Origin: Bacteroidota bacterium
GTDB lineage: Bacteria > Bacteroidota > Bacteroidia > Chitinophagales > Chitinophagaceae
NCBI GenBank assembly: GCA_023392185.1
Contig: JAEVZP010000227.1
Location: forward strand, 1-18,165
Reading direction: 5' to 3'
DNA: 18,165 nucleotides
Numbering within the stretch: position 1 is the first letter of the stretch; the number at the start of each line of letters is the position of its first letter. The translations under genes and the position numbers were made by a program. Shown here piece after piece: positions 14,769 through 18,165 of this stretch. The notes beneath the pieces were generated by a model. It was not told the DNA's origin, searched no databases, and saw only the letters and a program-made list of their open reading frames with translations.

Positions 14769-15170
14769 ATGAGAAACAGGAAAAACATTCTATTTGTGGA
14801 AGACGATGTAGCCATTCGGGATGTCGTACGGCTGATGCTGGAACATGAAGGATATTCGGTGTCCTTATTGCAATCCGGAGATGCCCTTCTCACCGATGAT
14901 TTTCCCCTACCCGATCTGGTAATCCTTGATAAGCAGCTACCGGGTGTAGATGGATTGGATATTTGCCGGTTTCTCAAGAAAGGAGAACGTACCTGCCACC
15001 TGCCCGTTCTGATGCTTTCGGCCAGTCCGCAGATTGCACAGATGGCCCAGGATGCCTGTGCCGACGGTTGCCTGGAAAAGCCCTTCCGGATGCAGGAAAT
15101 ACGGGACGAGGTGGCACGGCTCACGGCTCCCGGTTACCGGTCCTGCGATACAACCGTTCTCGATTCTTAG
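14769..15170 (+). CDS. Single-domain response regulator (receiver only)
   Basis: A 133-residue CheY-like receiver without an output domain. The acidic pocket is Glu11/Asp12/Asp13 (FVEDD), the phosphoacceptor is Asp54 in LVILDKQLPGVDG (50-62), the switch Ser84 is in LMLSAS (81-86), and the conserved Lys104 is in EKPF (103-106). A frame extension to a TTG at 14727 exists, but the ATG at 14769 begins right before the first beta strand. It likely receives phosphate from the kinase just upstream and passes the signal by protein contact or phosphorelay. Its stop overlaps the stop of the convergent metallopeptidase gene by 4 bp, sharing the bases TTAG. Confidence 0.92.
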   Translation: MRNRKNILFVEDDVAIRDVVRLMLEHEGYSVSLLQSGDALLTDDFPLPDLVILDKQLPGVDGLDICRFLKKGERTCHLPVLMLSASPQIAQMAQDACADGCLEKPFRMQEIRDEVARLTAPGYRSCDTTVLDS

Positions 15171-16558
15171 TGGCTTTCTTTTTCCTTTAGGGTTTCCTCC
15201 AGCGTTCTGCGCAGTGGATGCGGACGGGTAAAGAGCACATACAGCCAGGTGCCGTCCCGGTTTTGGGAGCGCACAAAACCTTTCTGCAGCAGCGCAGGCG
15301 ATACCCTGATTTGCGGAAAAAACCGTTTGGCCAGGGCGAGATTTCCGGCATTTTCCGGGTTTAGAACCAACACTTTGGTGAGCAGCGACTCACTTATAAT
15401 TTTCAGGTTGGCTTCGTTCAAAGGAGTGGCTGCATAGCTGGTAGAGGTTACCGGAAAAGCCTGCCGGACTTCCCGCAACGCCGCATCATCATCAGCCACC
15501 ACAAAACGGTTGGTAAACAAATGAGCCGCTTCCCCTTCCCACTCCGGAAAGCGGGTGGCATAAATACGGCAATATTCCGCCACAAAAGCACTGTCAATAG
15601 TTTGATTCCGCGACAGATAACCGGCCACCATCGGGTAGATTGCTTTGGCCATCCCATTGCGGTACTTGTTGCTATACCAGGCGCCCGTATCCAGCACACC
15701 GGTTAAAGCAAGGTAGGCAGCACCGTTTCCCAAAGCGGTCGCCTGCGCCTCGTTGAACAGCAATCGGGCATTGGCTGCCCCCGGAAACGGACTGTTTGCA
15801 AATGCTTTTTGCAACCGCTGTTTCAAAGCCAAAGGCTGATCATTATACAGAATGTGAGCGATTTCATGCAGCGTTACTGAAAGCAGCATATCATAATCGC
15901 GCTCGCCTTCGGGCAGGGCACTTACGCTGCAATCAATAAAAGCGGTGGCTTGGAACGCCCTGCTCCGGGGCAGTGGATAGAAAGCTACCCGAAACGTATC
16001 GGCAGGCCCTTCCTCCTGCCCATGAAAAAGGCTCATTTTCCGGAAAAATTCGCTTACCGCAGGCGTATGCAGCCGGCTTGCACAAGCCGAAAGCTGCTGA
16101 TGGAACTCTCTTTCCAACGGCACATACACCATCGAATCATAGACAGGCTTGAAAACAGTGAGGATATGTAGTAAACGGGTCAGATCCTCTTTGGGGACGA
16201 TACCGGCGGCGCGCTGCCGAAAATCCGTCAGGTCCGTGGAAAGCAACAGGGCACGCCGCAAAAGGTCTTCCGTCTGACCCGGAGTCTTGCTAAATGCCGG
16301 ATACTGCGGAAACGCATAGCTGTATTGCAGGTCCAGCGTATCAAAGTCGGCCAGCGCTGCCCGGGTTTCGGCGGTTTCAAAGCGCGAACCGATGTATTGT
16401 TTTTGAAAAACAGTGCCGGACCGGCTGCTGCCCGATAGCGCCTCCACAAAATAATACACCGCCAGCGGCCTGGAGAAGCGTACCTCAAAGAAAGGCGCCG
16501 CAGCCACAGCAACACTTTTTCCTATCAGAAGGAGGAGTATAAAGAGGAAAAAACGCAT
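15167..16558 (-). CDS. Secreted HExxH metallopeptidase-like protein of unknown family
   Basis: A 463-residue protein with an N-terminal signal sequence (about 1-21, ending VAVAAAP). The zinc-binding motif is TLHEIAHILYND (229-240) with His231, Glu232 and His235. Glu270 in LFNEAQATALGNGAAYLAL (267-285), 35 residues later, is the likely third ligand, which would make it a gluzincin-type enzyme. I cannot assign a named family. The regions before the motif (22-220) and after it (290-463) are not recognised. It should act in the periplasm or outside the cell. The frame is open to an ATG at 16588, but the ATG at 16558 gives a clean MRFFLF signal start. It converges on the response regulator gene and lies downstream of the alpha-2-macroglobulin-like gene, separated from it by a strong terminator. 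Confidence 0.75.
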   Translation of the reverse strand: MRFFLFILLLLIGKSVAVAAAPFFEVRFSRPLAVYYFVEALSGSSRSGTVFQKQYIGSRFETAETRAALADFDTLDLQYSYAFPQYPAFSKTPGQTEDLLRRALLLSTDLTDFRQRAAGIVPKEDLTRLLHILTVFKPVYDSMVYVPLEREFHQQLSACASRLHTPAVSEFFRKMSLFHGQEEGPADTFRVAFYPLPRSRAFQATAFIDCSVSALPEGERDYDMLLSVTLHEIAHILYNDQPLALKQRLQKAFANSPFPGAANARLLFNEAQATALGNGAAYLALTGVLDTGAWYSNKYRNGMAKAIYPMVAGYLSRNQTIDSAFVAEYCRIYATRFPEWEGEAAHLFTNRFVVADDDAALREVRQAFPVTSTSYAATPLNEANLKIISESLLTKVLVLNPENAGNLALAKRFFPQIRVSPALLQKGFVRSQNRDGTWLYVLFTRPHPLRRTLEETLKEKESH

Positions 16559-16613
16559 TTTCAAAGATACCATAACAGAGGTGTCCATACCGGAATGAAA
16601 ACCCTTTCAAACC

Positions 16614-16653
16614 AAAAAGCACCCGTCATATTTGAAAATCCGACGGGTGCTTT
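16614..16653 (-). terminator. Strong terminator after the alpha-2-macroglobulin-like gene
   Basis: AAAGCACCCGTC (16616-16627) and GACGGGTGCTTT (16642-16653) form a perfect 12-bp stem with a 14-nt loop. On the minus strand it runs into TTTTTGG. It starts 18 bp after the stop codon at 16672. The plus-strand side is also T-tailed (TTTAATAA), but no plus-strand gene ends here. Confidence 0.85.
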
Positions 16654-16671
16654 AATAAATAACGCACCTGC

Positions 16672-18165
16672 TTACCGCTCCTTCACCTCAACCCGCGTGC
16701 CTTCCGTGTGCGCCGAAAACTCTGGCGCATACATGCATTGAATGGTAGCAAGGCCGCCAGAGAAATTTCCGGCTTGCGTAGTAAACATGGGGTATTCAAA
16801 CACGTATTTGCCCTTTGGCAGGTAGCTGATGAAAAAGTTGCTGGAAAGGTCCAGGGTGCTTTCGTAGTAGCCGAGGCCTTCCTGCCAGCGGTAACCGCTG
16901 AGCACATTGATCGGCTCAAAACAAGAGGCGCGTGCGTCTTTCAGGTGCACATACTCCATGTCGCGATCCACGGTGATTTCCACCCGTGCTTTCACGCGGT
17001 CGCCCACCTTCACGCCCTCACCTTCAGCCAGCGGACGCAGCACGGGACCACGCGGCGTCGCTTCTTCCACCCACAAAGCCTTACGGATTTGAAGCGGTGT
17101 TCCGGCAGCTTCTATCTTATCGTAGTCCTCAAAATACTGCCAATAAACGCCGCCCCAAGTCGGCATCCCGGCGGGCAGCTTCGCGCTCGCTTTGGGCCCG
17201 TCGGCAACCGCAAACCGGATGTTGCCCATCTGCGGCGTGACCTCGCTTCCCGGAATCCGCGCTTTCAGATACCCGCTGCCTGCTTCCGTGTTTTGGGTTT
17301 GGGAAGAAACAGTGCGGTCGCCCAGCGAAATCGTTACCTGCGGCTCGGCAGTGAGCCATTCGGTGCCGGTGCGCAACAACGCGTAACACGCGTCGGCGGT
17401 GGCTTTGGTGCTGCGCCAGTGCTGGGTTTGCTTTTGTTTCAGGAGCCAGCGGCGGGCTTCATTCACGGCCGCCTCGTTGTTGGTTTCGGCGAAGAATTCA
17501 ATCAACAACGCCTGACTTTCAATCGGCGCTTCGTACCACCACCACGAGCGCCCCATTTCCGGCCAGTAGCGGCCCATTTCTTCTTTGTAGGTGCTTGTTT
17601 CCAATAAGGATTTAGACACTGCCGTTGCCGTTGCGCCATCGCCCTCTCGGTGGGCAAAAAGGCCGGTTATGCCTTTGACAAACGCATTGAATTTGGGCCA
17701 GTATTTCTTCGCCTGTCCGGCGTAGTACTGCACTTCTTTGCCCTGCGGCAGCTTGCCGAAAAACGTCCGCGCGTAGAGGTAATGCACCTGAAACGGACTG
17801 ACCTGTTGGGCTTCCAGCTTCGCTTTGTATTTGATCAGATTCTGGTAATCTTCCACAATTTTCCGGTCCAGATACGGCAGGCACTTGTCGGCAATGCGCT
17901 TCATGCGGCCCCCGTAGTCTTCCACGCCGAGCGCTTTCAGGTGTCCGATGCCCGCCACAATGTATTGGGTGATAAACCGGTCGGGGCGTGTATTTCCGGA
18001 AAACCACGGAAAACCGCCTTCGGGCAACAGCATCGCTTCCAGCTTTTTCGCCGTGCCTTCCAACTCGCGGGACAATTTCGCGGTTTCAAACAAGCGGGCA
18101 ATGTTCTTTTTTTGCTGCGTCTCCGACTGCGCCAGCAACACCCACGGCGTTTCTGCCAGCAAGGC
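16672..18165 (-). CDS. Alpha-2-macroglobulin-like protein, C-terminal part (gene runs off the window)
   Basis: About 498 codons are visible and the frame is open at the window edge, so the start is missing. TPWVLLAQSET near the left edge, the helical stretch with SWWWYEAPIESQALLIEFF and repeated helix pairs fit the alpha/alpha toroid of bacterial alpha-2-macroglobulin-like proteins. The C-terminal part from TPRGPVLRPLAEGEGVKVGD onward fits the final macroglobulin/receptor-like domain. No CxEQ thioester motif is visible in this part. In Bacteroidota such proteins are commonly very long (well over 1500 residues) and envelope-associated. Function as a peptidase trap is known for thioester members; without the motif this one may act differently. 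A metallopeptidase gene lies downstream beyond a terminator. Confidence 0.85.
   Translation of the reverse strand, partial: ALLAETPWVLLAQSETQQKKNIARLFETAKLSRELEGTAKKLEAMLLPEGGFPWFSGNTRPDRFITQYIVAGIGHLKALGVEDYGGRMKRIADKCLPYLDRKIVEDYQNLIKYKAKLEAQQVSPFQVHYLYARTFFGKLPQGKEVQYYAGQAKKYWPKFNAFVKGITGLFAHREGDGATATAVSKSLLETSTYKEEMGRYWPEMGRSWWWYEAPIESQALLIEFFAETNNEAAVNEARRWLLKQKQTQHWRSTKATADACYALLRTGTEWLTAEPQVTISLGDRTVSSQTQNTEAGSGYLKARIPGSEVTPQMGNIRFAVADGPKASAKLPAGMPTWGGVYWQYFEDYDKIEAAGTPLQIRKALWVEEATPRGPVLRPLAEGEGVKVGDRVKARVEITVDRDMEYVHLKDARASCFEPINVLSGYRWQEGLGYYESTLDLSSNFFISYLPKGKYVFEYPMFTTQAGNFSGGLATIQCMYAPEFSAHTEGTRVEVKER

Larger units (their letters stand above)
133..18002. repeat. Dispersed palindrome TTTCCGGAAA across the whole window
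   Basis: Exact TTTCCGGAAA starts at 133, 2563, 2764, 2839, 3344, 8244, 11364, 11833, 16037 and 17993. The core TTCCGGAA also occurs at 535, 997 and 3957. Seven of the thirteen sites are outside the genes called here although those gaps are a small part of the window. Within genes it is read in different contexts (FSGN, SGN, VSG, FRK), so it is not one protein motif. Confidence 0.9.

Noticed and set aside
16708..17607. A 299-codon frame antisense to the macroglobulin-like gene
   Set aside because: No domain, and the opposite strand matches a known family over its entire length.

Overview
The window looks like a chromosomal segment of a member of the Bacteroidota, perhaps from the Chitinophagales/Saprospirales side, although the sequence alone does not fix the order. 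Three things point there. Several genes are preceded by the Bacteroidota-type -7 box TAnnTTTG rather than a -35/-10 pair. Several families are characteristic: a NagZ-type GH3 fused to a beta-lactamase-fold domain, a HmuY-family lipoprotein, and tatC next to rpiB. There is little sign of Shine-Dalgarno sequences. No rRNA, tRNA, transposase, phage gene or CRISPR array is visible.

Layout. Positions 1-2506 hold two minus-strand genes for membrane-anchored proteins: a two-helix coiled-coil protein, then a Ppx/GppA-like actin-fold protein. Positions 2507-3363 are non-coding and packed with structured repeats: ACCTnnnAGGT inverted pairs, a long TTCCGGAA-centred palindrome, and two and a half copies of an ~90-bp element that can fold as a cloverleaf. 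A terminator closes that stretch. Positions 3364-9955 hold a GH3/beta-lactamase fusion (-) divergent from mutL (+), then an L-Ala-D/L-Glu epimerase (-) and rpiB (-). Positions 10324-11199 are tatC (-), divergent from a HmuY-like lipoprotein gene (11469-12467, +). About 970 bp without a convincing gene follows and contains an orphan terminator-like hairpin. Next come a PAS histidine kinase and a receiver-only response regulator (+). These meet tail to tail with a secreted HExxH metallopeptidase (-). The window ends inside a large alpha-2-macroglobulin-like gene (-).

How the genes work together. The GH3/beta-lactamase protein and the dipeptide epimerase fit murein turnover and muropeptide use, and they flank mutL. 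The kinase and receiver pair fit a small signalling pathway of unknown output. The metallopeptidase and the A2M-like protein are both envelope proteins and are separated by a strong terminator. The MutL has lost the core of the metal-binding endonuclease motif.

The most unusual signals are in the DNA rather than the proteins. The palindrome TTTCCGGAAA occurs ten times (core TTCCGGAA thirteen times) in 18 kb, in genes and gaps alike. The cloverleaf repeats show pairwise-matched arm changes. The paired membrane Ppx/GppA-like plus coiled-coil genes are the best candidate here for an undescribed protein system.
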